Shown piece by piece: positions 42,809-52,067 of a DNA stretch of 64,000 nt. The stretch is from assembly GCA_016710625.1 (NCBI GenBank), contig JADJVK010000053.1, positions 329,660-393,659 of the forward strand, in the 5' to 3' direction. The notes under the pieces are model-generated. The model was given only the letters and a program-made list of their open reading frames with translations. It had not been told where the DNA came from and made no database searches. The first letter of the stretch is position 1; each line of letters begins with the position of its first letter. The stretch comes from Saprospiraceae bacterium (GTDB lineage: Bacteria; Bacteroidota; Bacteroidia; Chitinophagales; Saprospiraceae). Position numbers and translations under genes: made by a program.

Positions 42809-45800
42809 ATGATGAATCGTACCATACAACGTATCAAAAGAATAAATAGTCTGAAATATTTCAAAAAAATATTTCTTATTTTACCATTGTTTATACTGTT
42901 TTCTAACTGTGCCACACAGAAGAAACGGTCTGATGCATCGTGGTTAAAAAAGTTCTATCACAACACAACCGCCTATTACAATGGCTATTTCAATGCAAAT
43001 TTACTACTTAGAGAGGGGATAGACAAATTGAATTTGCAACATCAAGATAATTTCACAAAAGTCTTGAATGTTTACCCTTATTTGGATGTAGAAAATCCAA
43101 AAGCTGTAGCATCTGTTTTGGACAAAGCGACGGAAAAAGTATCGGTTGTTGCAGCTTTGCATCCAATTAGTTATTGGGTGCCAGATTGCTATTTAATGAT
43201 TGGGAAATGCCAATATCTAAAGCAGGACTTTGAAACGGCTGAAGAAACGATGGAATATTTCAAAGATGTATTCAAACCAAACGGTAAAGGCAGAATCTTA
43301 GGTAAGGATAAAAAAGAAATAGCAGCAGAGAAAGAAAGAGCAAAAAAAGAAGCAAAGGATAAAAAAATTACTGAAAAGAAAAAAGCAACAGAGGAAAAAG
43401 AAAAACAATTAGAAATCAAAAAAGCTGAAAAAGAAGCAGCTACGGAAGCAAAAGAAGATGCTAAAAAACTAAAAGAGAAACAGAAAAAAGAACTTGCAAA
43501 GCAAAAAGAAAGAGAAAAAAAGCAGCGAGAAAAAGATAGAAAAAATGGAATTAAAACACCAAAGTCTTCTACTCCAATAATAAAGGCACCTATGCCAGAG
43601 CATAAAGACACTTTGGCAACTAAAAAAACAGAACCAAGCATAACTGCTAAAAAAGAAGATAAAATAAAGGCAGATTCAATTGCTGAAGCAAAAGCAAAAG
43701 AACCAAAACCAGATAAATATTTTTTAAAGCACAAACCGTGTTATCAAGAAGGAATGCTTTGGTTGGGAAGAATCTATACTGAACGTCAACGATATGATGA
43801 AGCGATGGCGATTTTCAATGATTTAATCAATAATTCGACTACATTTCCTGAGATTAGAACACAGACTATGGCTGCTGTTGCTCATTTTTACATTAAGCAA
43901 AAGAAATATAGTCAAGCAATTGAGCCATTGACTAATGCTTTGTCAATGACAAAAAAGAGATCAGAAAAGGCGAGATTTTCGTTTATTTTGGGTCAATTGC
44001 ACCAATTGGAAGGCAAAGGAAATGAAGCTTATAATAATTTCGAAAGAGTAGTTGCCTATCATCCGTCTTATGAAATGGAATTTAATGCAAAATTAAATAT
44101 GGCATTGAATGGTTGGTTGAATGGAAAATCAACTATCGAAGAGACGGAAAAAGGCTTGAATAGAATGTTGAATGATGCTAAAAACAAGGAGTATCAAGAT
44201 CAAATTTACTTCACTTTGGCAAATCTTTCTTTGAAAAACAAACAAGATATTCAAGCAATAGATTATTTCAAGAAAGCATTGGCAAACAATTCTTCAAATA
44301 AAGCAATCAAGTTAGAATCTTACTTATCCATTGCAAGATTGTATTTTGGAATGGATAAATATGTGCCATCTAAAGCTTATTACGATAGCACATTGACAGT
44401 TATTTCTAAAACAGAAGACCGTTATAATGAAGTATATACTTATAGTACGGGCTTAACAGATATTGCAAAAAATATTACGATAATCGAAACTCAGGATAGT
44501 GTTTTGAAGATTTCGAATATGAGTGATAAAGACAAAAAGTCTTTCGCTTCCAAAATAATAAAAGAGAAAAAGGAAAAGGAACGCAAAGAAAAAGAATTGT
44601 TAGCTGCAAGAAATAATGTGTTGGCTGCTGCACCTCCTGTGAATGCATTTTCAAAAAGTACCTTTTTTGCTTATGATGACAAACTAGTTAAAAAAGGAAA
44701 AATCGATTTTGAAAGAAAATTTGGAACAAGAAAACTAGAAGACAACTGGAGAAGAGCAAATAAGCGAAGTACTGGAGATGTTGCATCTGATGCAAGTACG
44801 GATAGTGATGAAGATAATAGTATAACGGACAAAGATTATGCAGATTTCTTTAAGGATGTTCCGGATAGCCCAGAGAAGATAGCTTCCTCCAATGAAAAAA
44901 TTATGAATGCAATGTTTGCATTAGGAGGTTTGTATAGAGAAAGAATTCAAAATTCTCAGAAATCAGTTTCGATTTTAGAAACTTTATTAAGCAGATATCC
45001 TGATACCAAACACGAATTGGATAGTTGGTACTTGTTGTATCTTTCACATTCTGATTTAAAAAATTCTGCAAAAGCGAAGGAGTATTATGATAAAATCATC
45101 GGAAAATATCCTTCTTCCAACTATGCAAAAGTGCTGCAAGATCCAGATTATCTTGCTAAAACAAAATTGGAAGAGAAGAAAATCCAATACTATTACGATT
45201 CGACTTATTTAGCATTTAAAAATGGACAATACAAAGTAGCATTTGATAGGTCAGCTCAGGCTACCACTATTTTTGGGAATTCTGCGGCACAATTACAGCC
45301 CAAATTTTCGCTTTTGTCGGCTCTTTGTGTAGGGAATCTTCAAGGGAAAGCACAATACATTGCAGCTTTGAAAGAAGTAGTTGCTAAATATCCAGAAACT
45401 GCTGAACAAAAAAGAGCAAAAGAAATCTTGCGATTTTTAGATAGCAGCTTGGCTTCATCGGATTCTACTAAAAAAATCAATACTGTAGAAACAATTATTA
45501 ATTCAAGTGCTTTTATCAATGAAAATGAGGGATTGCATTATGTAATTGTAGTTTTGGAAGGTGCAGATATTAGAGTAGATGATGCAAAAGGGCAAATAGC
45601 TGACTTCAACCGACAGTTTTTCAAACTTGACCAATTGAAGGTTTCGAATATTTTCTTAGGCAGTGATACAAACGTTCCGATTATTTTGGTGAGAAAATTT
45701 GACACAAAAAGTGTATCAATGAGTTATTTAAAAGCGGTTCAACAAAATAAATCATCATTTTTGAATAGCTCTTTTAAATATCAGATTTACCCAGTAACAC

Positions 45801-45877
45801 AAAATAATTACAGACAGATTTTGAAGGAAAAATCGTTAGATAGTTATAAGATATTTTTTGAAGAAAATTATAAATAA
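42809..45877 (+). CDS. sprE: T9SS / gliding-motility lipoprotein SprE (PorW) with TPR repeats
   Basis: 1022 residues from ATG 42809 (a second ATG follows at once). Signal region ends LPLFILFSNC, a lipoprotein-type Cys, and the family hallmark follows: KKFYHNTTAYYNGYFNANLL. TPR repeats fill much of the rest, with a Lys/Glu/Ala-rich charged insert of about 110 residues (about 43300-43735). SprE/PorW is needed for type IX secretion and for gliding, probably linking the motor complex to the translocon. The gene is divergent from the M23 peptidase and leads a tight run into a TPR protein and a response regulator. Confidence 0.82.
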   Translation: MMNRTIQRIKRINSLKYFKKIFLILPLFILFSNCATQKKRSDASWLKKFYHNTTAYYNGYFNANLLLREGIDKLNLQHQDNFTKVLNVYPYLDVENPKAVASVLDKATEKVSVVAALHPISYWVPDCYLMIGKCQYLKQDFETAEETMEYFKDVFKPNGKGRILGKDKKEIAAEKERAKKEAKDKKITEKKKATEEKEKQLEIKKAEKEAATEAKEDAKKLKEKQKKELAKQKEREKKQREKDRKNGIKTPKSSTPIIKAPMPEHKDTLATKKTEPSITAKKEDKIKADSIAEAKAKEPKPDKYFLKHKPCYQEGMLWLGRIYTERQRYDEAMAIFNDLINNSTTFPEIRTQTMAAVAHFYIKQKKYSQAIEPLTNALSMTKKRSEKARFSFILGQLHQLEGKGNEAYNNFERVVAYHPSYEMEFNAKLNMALNGWLNGKSTIEETEKGLNRMLNDAKNKEYQDQIYFTLANLSLKNKQDIQAIDYFKKALANNSSNKAIKLESYLSIARLYFGMDKYVPSKAYYDSTLTVISKTEDRYNEVYTYSTGLTDIAKNITIIETQDSVLKISNMSDKDKKSFASKIIKEKKEKERKEKELLAARNNVLAAAPPVNAFSKSTFFAYDDKLVKKGKIDFERKFGTRKLEDNWRRANKRSTGDVASDASTDSDEDNSITDKDYADFFKDVPDSPEKIASSNEKIMNAMFALGGLYRERIQNSQKSVSILETLLSRYPDTKHELDSWYLLYLSHSDLKNSAKAKEYYDKIIGKYPSSNYAKVLQDPDYLAKTKLEEKKIQYYYDSTYLAFKNGQYKVAFDRSAQATTIFGNSAAQLQPKFSLLSALCVGNLQGKAQYIAALKEVVAKYPETAEQKRAKEILRFLDSSLASSDSTKKINTVETIINSSAFINENEGLHYVIVVLEGADIRVDDAKGQIADFNRQFFKLDQLKVSNIFLGSDTNVPIILVRKFDTKSVSMSYLKAVQQNKSSFLNSSFKYQIYPVTQNNYRQILKEKSLDSYKIFFEENYK

Positions 45878-45882
45878 GAAAT

Positions 45883-47715
45883 TTGAAAAAGCTGATTTTC
45901 ATAATTTGTTTTTTTGCTGCTCAATTTTTTGTAGTTGCAGATTTGTTAGCTCAGGATACTGAGTTGGCGAAGCAGTACTTTGGTAATGGGGAATACGAAA
46001 AAGCTATTACGATTTACGAAAAACTAGTAAAGGAAAATGATGGAAATATAGAATATTTTAATAAATTAATAGAATGCTATAGTTCATTAGAACTTTTTGA
46101 TAAAGCTAAAACCACGATTCAAAAGCAGTTAAAAAAGAAGCCAAAAGAGCTTACTTTGTATGCTAGTTTGGGGAATGTTTTTGAAAAAGCAGGAGATGCG
46201 AAAGAAGCTGAAGCCAATTATTCAAAATCTGTAGAATTATTGACAGATGATAGCTATATGATTTTGAGTTTAGGGAATTCATATAGAGCTTTAGGTAAAA
46301 ATGATTATGCTTTAAAAGTTTATGAAAAAGCAGTTTCTTTTTCAAAGAAATATAAGCAAATGTTTGCTTTTCAGATGGCTGAAATTTATCTATTGAATAA
46401 TGACAAACCCAAAATGATTGATTGTTATTTGGAGTATGTTTCCACCACTTCTGTCAATAACTATAACAATGCCAGTTATTTAGAATCTGTCTTTCAAAGA
46501 TATTTAGCACCTGAAGATTATGAAATCCTTGAAACTCAGTTGTATAATAGAGTTCAAGAAAACCCTGATAATACAAGTTTTATTGATTTACTAATCTGGT
46601 CATTCATTCAAAAGAAAGATTATAAAAATGCTTTAAGACAGACAAAAGCATTAGATGTGAAATTGCAAGAAAACGGCTATCGAGTTTTTAATTTAGCGGC
46701 AATTGCCTATAATGAAAAAGATTATGATGCAGCCATAGCTTGTTATGAATATTTATTTCAGAAAGGCAAAACCTCTCCTTATTATATCGATTCGAAAAGA
46801 GGTATCATGAATTGTCGGAAAGAAAAAATAACCGTAGGTTATGCTTATACAACTGATGATATCAAGATGCTAGAAAGCGAATATGAACTTTATATTAAAG
46901 AAAATGATAACCCAGTAATTTCGAGTGACCTCACAATGGATTTAGCTGATTTGGAGACTTTTTTCTTAAATAATTTACCCAAGGCAACGACACTTCTTCA
47001 GCAATTGGTCGAAACTCCAGGACTCAACAAGGTGACACAAGCAAATGCGAAACTAAAATTAGGAGATTTGTATTTGATGCAAGGCGAAAGATGGGAATCT
47101 ACATTGCTTTATTCTCAAGTAGATAAAGATTTTAAGGATGACACATTAGGGCATGAAGCAAGATATAGAAATGCAAGACTTTCTTATTTCAATGCAGATT
47201 TTGAATGGGCAAAATCTCAATTTGGAGTTTTGAAAGCGTCCACTTCTAAATTAATTTCGAATGATGCGATTGATTTAAACGTATTTATTGTTGATAATAC
47301 CGGCTTGGATACTAGCGAAGCCGCCATGACTATCTATGCAGAAGCAGAACTTTTGGTGTTTCAAAACAAATTTCAAGAAGCATTTGCAAAACTAGATACT
47401 TTGGTTCAAAAATTCCCCAAACATTCATTGCAAGATGATGTTTTATGGCTAGAAGCTCAAATACATATTAAAAAAAGAGATTATTTGAAAGCAGTGCCAC
47501 TTCTCGAAAAAATCATTGCCGATCATAAAGAAGAAATAAGGGCAGATAATGCATTGTACACATTAGCAGGACTTTATGCAAATCCTTTGCAATTAAATGA
47601 TAAGGACAAAGCCAAATCGTTGTACGAAAAGTTGTTTACTGAATTTTCAAATAGTACATTTGCTATTGATGCAAGAAAATATTACCGTATATTACGGGGC
47701 GATAAAGTACAATAA
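45883..47715 (+). CDS. Secreted TPR-repeat protein
   Basis: 610 residues from a TTG start five bases after sprE's stop. The TTG is accepted because the reading begins directly with a signal peptide (LKKLIFIICFFAAQFF...ADLLAQ) and there is no nearby ATG. It has about ten TPR units, from 'ELAKQYFGNGEYEKAITIYEKL' (20 of which mark unit one: YFGNGEYEKAITIYEKL) to 'ADNALYTLAGLY'. It is a likely periplasmic partner of SprE, by context only. The response-regulator gene begins two bases after it. Confidence 0.8.
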   Translation: MKKLIFIICFFAAQFFVVADLLAQDTELAKQYFGNGEYEKAITIYEKLVKENDGNIEYFNKLIECYSSLELFDKAKTTIQKQLKKKPKELTLYASLGNVFEKAGDAKEAEANYSKSVELLTDDSYMILSLGNSYRALGKNDYALKVYEKAVSFSKKYKQMFAFQMAEIYLLNNDKPKMIDCYLEYVSTTSVNNYNNASYLESVFQRYLAPEDYEILETQLYNRVQENPDNTSFIDLLIWSFIQKKDYKNALRQTKALDVKLQENGYRVFNLAAIAYNEKDYDAAIACYEYLFQKGKTSPYYIDSKRGIMNCRKEKITVGYAYTTDDIKMLESEYELYIKENDNPVISSDLTMDLADLETFFLNNLPKATTLLQQLVETPGLNKVTQANAKLKLGDLYLMQGERWESTLLYSQVDKDFKDDTLGHEARYRNARLSYFNADFEWAKSQFGVLKASTSKLISNDAIDLNVFIVDNTGLDTSEAAMTIYAEAELLVFQNKFQEAFAKLDTLVQKFPKHSLQDDVLWLEAQIHIKKRDYLKAVPLLEKIIADHKEEIRADNALYTLAGLYANPLQLNDKDKAKSLYEKLFTEFSNSTFAIDARKYYRILRGDKVQ

Positions 47716-47717
47716 AT

Positions 47718-48422
47718 ATGAAAGCACATTTGCTATATGTAGAAGACGATGAAAGTCTAAGCTTTGTTACTAGAGATAATCTAGAATTGCAAGGTTATAA
47801 AATCACCTATTGCCCTGATGGAAAAACAGCTCTGGACGAAATAAGAAACCAGAATTTTGACCTTTGCATTTTGGATGTCATGTTGCCAGAAGTTGATGGA
47901 TTCGCATTAGCTCAAGAGATTAGACATAAAGACACTCAAGTTCCCATTATTTTTTTAAGTGCAAAATCTTTGAAAGAAGATAAACTACAAGGCCTTCGGT
48001 TAGGAGCGGATGATTATATGACCAAGCCATTTAGCATTGAAGAATTAATGCTGAAGATAGATGTATTTCTTCGTAGAAGCAAAATTGTTTCGAATGAGGA
48101 AAGGCAAAAGATTCAGGATCAACACTATAAAATAGGTACATATAATTTTGATTATAAAAATTTAGAATTAAAATACAATCAAGAAAGTAGAACTTTAACA
48201 CAAAAAGAAGCAGATTTATTAAGATTGTTGATTGTAAATAAGAATGAAGTCATCAAAAGATCTGAGTTGTTGGAGAAAATCTGGGGAGAAGATGATTATT
48301 TTATGGGTCGAAGTATGGATGTATTCATCTCAAGGTTAAGGAAATACTTGATTAATGATGAAAACATTAAAATTACTAATATTCATGGAGTTGGCTTCAG
48401 AATGACAGACACTCCCGAATAA
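47718..48422 (+). CDS. OmpR/PhoB-family response regulator
   Basis: 234 residues. Receiver domain (about 1-118) with acidic residues D10/D11, phospho-acceptor D53 in CILDVMLPEVDG, the Thr/Ser switch in FLSAKS and Lys103 in MTKPF. The C-terminal winged-helix DNA-binding domain spans about 130-232 (LTQKEADLLRLL, RSMDVFISRLRKYL, IHGVGFRM). No histidine kinase is nearby, so its partner is elsewhere. It lies within two bases of the TPR gene and of the RidA gene. Confidence 0.9.
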   Translation: MKAHLLYVEDDESLSFVTRDNLELQGYKITYCPDGKTALDEIRNQNFDLCILDVMLPEVDGFALAQEIRHKDTQVPIIFLSAKSLKEDKLQGLRLGADDYMTKPFSIEELMLKIDVFLRRSKIVSNEERQKIQDQHYKIGTYNFDYKNLELKYNQESRTLTQKEADLLRLLIVNKNEVIKRSELLEKIWGEDDYFMGRSMDVFISRLRKYLINDENIKITNIHGVGFRMTDTPE

Positions 48423-48424
48423 TC

Positions 48425-48808
48425 ATGGAAAATCGTCAAAACATTGCATCAGGCACTTCTTGGGAAGCAATTGTTGGTTATTCAAGAGGAGTTAGAATAG
48501 GGAGTTATATAGAAATAAGCGGTACGACAGCTGTTGATGGAGCCACTTTTGTCGGAGAAGGAGACGTTTATATTCAAACCAAATTCATTTTACAAAAAAT
48601 AGAAAAAGCAGTAATTCAACTAGGGGCATCTTTACAGAACGTCATCAGAACGAGGATGTATGTTACTGATATCTCCCAATGGGAAGCTATTGCAAAGGCA
48701 CATTCAGAAGTTTTTGATAAAATAAGACCTGCTACATCGATGGTTCAAGTTTCAAAATTGATTGATGATAGAATGTTGATAGAAATAGAAGCTACTGCTA
48801 TTCTTTAA
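48425..48808 (+). CDS. RidA-family (YjgF/YER057c) protein
   Basis: 127 residues. Family pattern: IEISGTTAVDG, QTKFILQKIEKAV, VIRTRMYVTDIS with the conserved Arg, RPATSMVQVSKL and a final IEIEATAIL. RidA proteins deaminate reactive enamines/imines released by PLP enzymes; related subgroups have other roles, and this one lacks nothing obvious for the fold. It ends the sprE-TPR-regulator run, two bases after the regulator. Confidence 0.88.
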   Translation: MENRQNIASGTSWEAIVGYSRGVRIGSYIEISGTTAVDGATFVGEGDVYIQTKFILQKIEKAVIQLGASLQNVIRTRMYVTDISQWEAIAKAHSEVFDKIRPATSMVQVSKLIDDRMLIEIEATAIL

Positions 48809-48928
48809 TCGAGCTTCCCTTTAAATCCAGACTATTTTTTATCTTAAAATGGATCTTCCGATTTTCTTTTTAAACAATGCGGTTATTTTTGAGTTAAACA
48901 TTTATTTGAAGTCGATAATAATAAAGGA

Positions 48929-50071
48929 ATGAACGTTGATGGACTTTTACAGAGGGCACTAAATCTAGAATTTTTATCAGCTGAAGAGGGATTGTTTCTT
49001 TTCGAAAATGCACCTACAGCAGACTTAATGTATGTAGGGAATAGCATTCGTCAGCATCATGTACCGAATAATAAAGTTACTTGGATTATTGATAGAAATT
49101 CGAATACGACCAACGTTTGTATTGCTAATTGTAAATTTTGTAATTTTTACAGAAGACCGGGGCACTCAGAATCCTATATCACTTCAATAGAATCTTATAA
49201 ACAAAAAATAGAAGAAACCTTCCGATTGGGTGGGGAGCAGTTGCTCTTACAAGGCGGACATCACCCCGACTTAGGCTTGAGTTACTATTGCGATTTGTTT
49301 AGTGAGCTCAAAAGATTGTATCCCAATTTGAAGCTTCATGCATTAGGTCCACCAGAAATTGCCCATATCGCAAAATTGGATCAACTTTCTCATTATGAAG
49401 TACTTAAAGCACTAAAAGAAGCTGGATTAGATTCGTTGCCTGGTGCTGGTGCAGAGATTTTAAACGATAGAGTTAGAAGATTAATTTCTAAAGGAAAATG
49501 TGGGGGTCAAGAATGGTTGGATGTGATGAGAGCTGCTCATCAATTGGATCTAACTACCTCAGCTACCATGATGTTTGGGCATATCGAAACCAATATGGAA
49601 AGGATGGAACATTTTGTTTCGTTAAGAGAAGTTCAAGCAGAAAAGCCAGTAAATGCAAAAGGTTTCTTAGCATTTATCCCTTGGCCTTTCATGGATGAAG
49701 ACACCATTTTAAAGAAAATAAAAAGAGCAAGAAATACGGTAACTGGCGATGAGTATGTCAGAATGATTGCAATGAGTAGAATAATGTTGCCCAATATTAT
49801 CAATATTCAAGCATCATGGTTGACAGTTGGAAAACAAGTTGCCCAAATCTGCCTCCACTCAGGGGCGAATGATTTTGGGAGCATCATGATAGAGGAAAAT
49901 GTGGTGAGTGCTGCTGGAGCTGCATTCCGTTTTACCACTTCGGGTATTCAACAAGCCATCAAAGATGCTGGATTTGTGCCACAACTTAGAAATCAGCAGT
50001 ATGAATATCGGGAGCTTCCTGTAGATACTTTAGAGCAAATTTTAGATAAGCAAACGATGATTGTTGATTAG
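48929..50071 (+). CDS. mqnC: Cyclic dehypoxanthine futalosine synthase MqnC (radical SAM)
   Basis: 380 residues. The radical-SAM cluster motif is C64xxxC68xxC71 in NVCIANCKFCNFYR, with GEQLLLQGGHHPDLG and LPGAGAEIL as further MqnC signatures. It carries out the cyclisation step of the futalosine route to menaquinone, so the organism should respire with menaquinone made through mqn genes. AAAGGA six bases before the ATG is a plausible ribosome site. Its end overlaps the convergent secreted-protein gene by four bases. Confidence 0.93.
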   Translation: MNVDGLLQRALNLEFLSAEEGLFLFENAPTADLMYVGNSIRQHHVPNNKVTWIIDRNSNTTNVCIANCKFCNFYRRPGHSESYITSIESYKQKIEETFRLGGEQLLLQGGHHPDLGLSYYCDLFSELKRLYPNLKLHALGPPEIAHIAKLDQLSHYEVLKALKEAGLDSLPGAGAEILNDRVRRLISKGKCGGQEWLDVMRAAHQLDLTTSATMMFGHIETNMERMEHFVSLREVQAEKPVNAKGFLAFIPWPFMDEDTILKKIKRARNTVTGDEYVRMIAMSRIMLPNIINIQASWLTVGKQVAQICLHSGANDFGSIMIEENVVSAAGAAFRFTTSGIQQAIKDAGFVPQLRNQQYEYRELPVDTLEQILDKQTMIVD

Positions 50072-51501
50072 TATTTGAACCTTACTATTTTTAGTTTATT
50101 TCTGTTTTCGCTAGGGATAAGGGACTCGTTTCCAGAAAGTTGTATGCCATCTTTGAATCTCAACTTTATATCTTTTTTTTCCGTAGTAAGTACACTGCTT
50201 CTATCAAAACTCCCATTTGGAGCGACAAGATATTCACTGATTGTCGTGTTGTCTCTAATTTCGTCGTTGTAAAGAATTTTTATATTAGACGGCGATTTCA
50301 TCAAAAAATAGGAGTTGAAAACACCGTCATCTTCACTAGAAAACTGGCTCTTATTTAATACCGTGTACCAATGAGATCTGCCATCTGGATGAAATGAATA
50401 CAGCAAAAGATTGTCGTTGTAGTGATCGAAAATGGGCATATACTGATTACTTCCATAGGGACTTCTGTTTGCTACAATTCTTCTTTCAACGACTTTTTTT
50501 TGTTCAATAATCGCCAACAAGCCACCATCTTTCCTTAATATTATTTGATCTACGATCACATCAAGAATTCCTTTGTTTTGTACCGTTTTTTTCCCAGAAA
50601 TATTACTAGCCAAACTATCAGAAAAAGGGTAATTATTGATTAAAAATTGATGAGAAGTATCATTTAGTTGCATCGTAATATGAAAGATTCCCTTTGCCCT
50701 ACTCAAACTTTTATCTCCAGTCAATCCTACTGCTTGAAGCCTATTGTTCAGATTATCAATGACATATTTGATGTCATAAGTGTAAAATTGGTCGAGGGGA
50801 ATATTTACCTTTTGATCCACATTTTCATTATTCACAGCTATTATCTCGATCAAGTGTTTTTCTAATTTACTACTATTTCGTTCACTAATAAAATAAACGG
50901 TACCATTATTCGCTAGTAAAATTGGATTTAATCGTTTGGATTCTAATTGTTCCTCCAAGAAAATTGATTTGTCCCAAAGTTTTATTTGTTTGTCCAATTG
51001 AAAAACAAAACCATCTATTATATCAAAATCAGCATTTTTTTTATTGAATAAATAAACCATATTCTTATCTTCAGATAATACCATCGTAGGCAATCCTTGA
51101 TAAAAAGAGTTACTAATTTCTTTGATAGTAAAAGAGTCAATTAAATTGCAATTGAAATCGTATTTGTGCAATTTGATAGCCTTGGATGATTTTTTTTGGA
51201 AAACATAAAGAATGCAAAAGGCATTTTTTTGTCCAATTACACCGATGACTTGAGGTCTTCTTTTATCTAAATAAATTTCCTTTGCCCAATCATACTTCAA
51301 TTTTTCATTGAGAGCAACCACTTCGTTTGCTCCTTCTTTTTCAAAAAAAAGTAAATAGTTATTATTTGACTTTCCTAAAAAATCATAGGAAATGGCATTT
51401 TGAATATCTAGCCCATCAGAAATAGTTATTTCTTGACCAAACCCATGAAGGGTGTTGCTGCAAAAGAAAACTATTAAAATATATCTGATGAGGGATTTCA
51501 T
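50068..51501 (-). CDS. Secreted protein of unknown function, beta-propeller-like
   Basis: 477 residues with a signal peptide ending HGFGQ. The rest is rich in beta strands with regularly spaced hydrophobic-aspartate patterns (SEDKNMVYLFN, ANNGTVYFISERNS), which could form a propeller, but no named repeat is recognised. It is followed on the same strand, 12 bases upstream, by a small membrane protein gene, so the two may be co-expressed. Function unknown. Confidence 0.7.
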   Translation of the reverse strand: MKSLIRYILIVFFCSNTLHGFGQEITISDGLDIQNAISYDFLGKSNNNYLLFFEKEGANEVVALNEKLKYDWAKEIYLDKRRPQVIGVIGQKNAFCILYVFQKKSSKAIKLHKYDFNCNLIDSFTIKEISNSFYQGLPTMVLSEDKNMVYLFNKKNADFDIIDGFVFQLDKQIKLWDKSIFLEEQLESKRLNPILLANNGTVYFISERNSSKLEKHLIEIIAVNNENVDQKVNIPLDQFYTYDIKYVIDNLNNRLQAVGLTGDKSLSRAKGIFHITMQLNDTSHQFLINNYPFSDSLASNISGKKTVQNKGILDVIVDQIILRKDGGLLAIIEQKKVVERRIVANRSPYGSNQYMPIFDHYNDNLLLYSFHPDGRSHWYTVLNKSQFSSEDDGVFNSYFLMKSPSNIKILYNDEIRDNTTISEYLVAPNGSFDRSSVLTTEKKDIKLRFKDGIQLSGNESLIPSENRNKLKIVRFKY

Positions 51502-51513
51502 GATGCTATTTTT

Positions 51514-51996
51514 TTAGTAAGAATTCGAATTCCGTGCTCTCCAAACTGAAATGACCATTCTAATGGGAAATATAATAGAAATAATGATGCTCCCAACCCC
51601 AAACAGTAAAAATTCGGAACGAATAAATTTATAAAAACTATCCCATTTTTCGTTCGGCACCTCTCTCATCAAGCTTTCAATACCTTTTTCATCAAGAAAT
51701 AATTGGAATTGATTCATTCCATCCATCATAATTAAAATCAATAACGGACATAATAAAGCCAAAATTACTTTTGCCCAAAAATTATCTTTTATCCAACTAT
51801 ACTTTATAAGAAATACATATCTTGTGAAGGTGATAAATACAACAATATAGGTGATATTGAACAAATAAAACTCAAAATATGGGATATTTACATATATAGG
51901 AACAAGGATAATTGCTATTACTAAAGCAGTCACCAACCACCAAATCATTTCTAAATTAAGAAGACTGACACCAAATGATTTATTTTCTCTATTCAT
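51514..51996 (-). CDS. Hypothetical membrane protein, about four helices
   Basis: 160 residues from ATG 51996, with hydrophobic helices near residues 18-37, 43-62, 74-93 and 130-150. A polar loop (FLDEKGIESLMREVPNEK) separates helices 3 and 4. No family is recognised. Its stop is 12 bases before the start of the secreted protein gene, and it is divergent from the next membrane protein. Confidence 0.65.
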   Translation of the reverse strand: MNRENKSFGVSLLNLEMIWWLVTALVIAIILVPIYVNIPYFEFYLFNITYIVVFITFTRYVFLIKYSWIKDNFWAKVILALLCPLLILIMMDGMNQFQLFLDEKGIESLMREVPNEKWDSFYKFIRSEFLLFGVGSIIISIIFPIRMVISVWRARNSNSY

Positions 51997-52042
51997 AGTT
52001 GCTAAGTTACTATAATATTTTATGTGTTTTTCACAATTTTAC

Positions 52043-52050
52043 TAACTTTG
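52043..52050 (+). promoter_or_regulatory. -7 box (TAACTTTG) before the DUF6427-type gene
   Basis: TAACTTTG ends 17 bases before the GTG at 52068, a full consensus match. It supports GTG as the first codon. The downstream purQ, 17 bases after this gene, would share the transcript. Confidence 0.6.
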
Positions 52051-52067
52051 TAACTTATTTTTAGGTT

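Noticed and set aside
43189..43734. 181-codon open frame on the minus strand within sprE, rich in Ser, Phe and Ala
   Set aside because: It is the mirror of the Lys/Glu/Ala-rich insert on the plus strand (AAG/GAA codons read back as CTT/TTC); no start signal, no promoter and no protein-like pattern.
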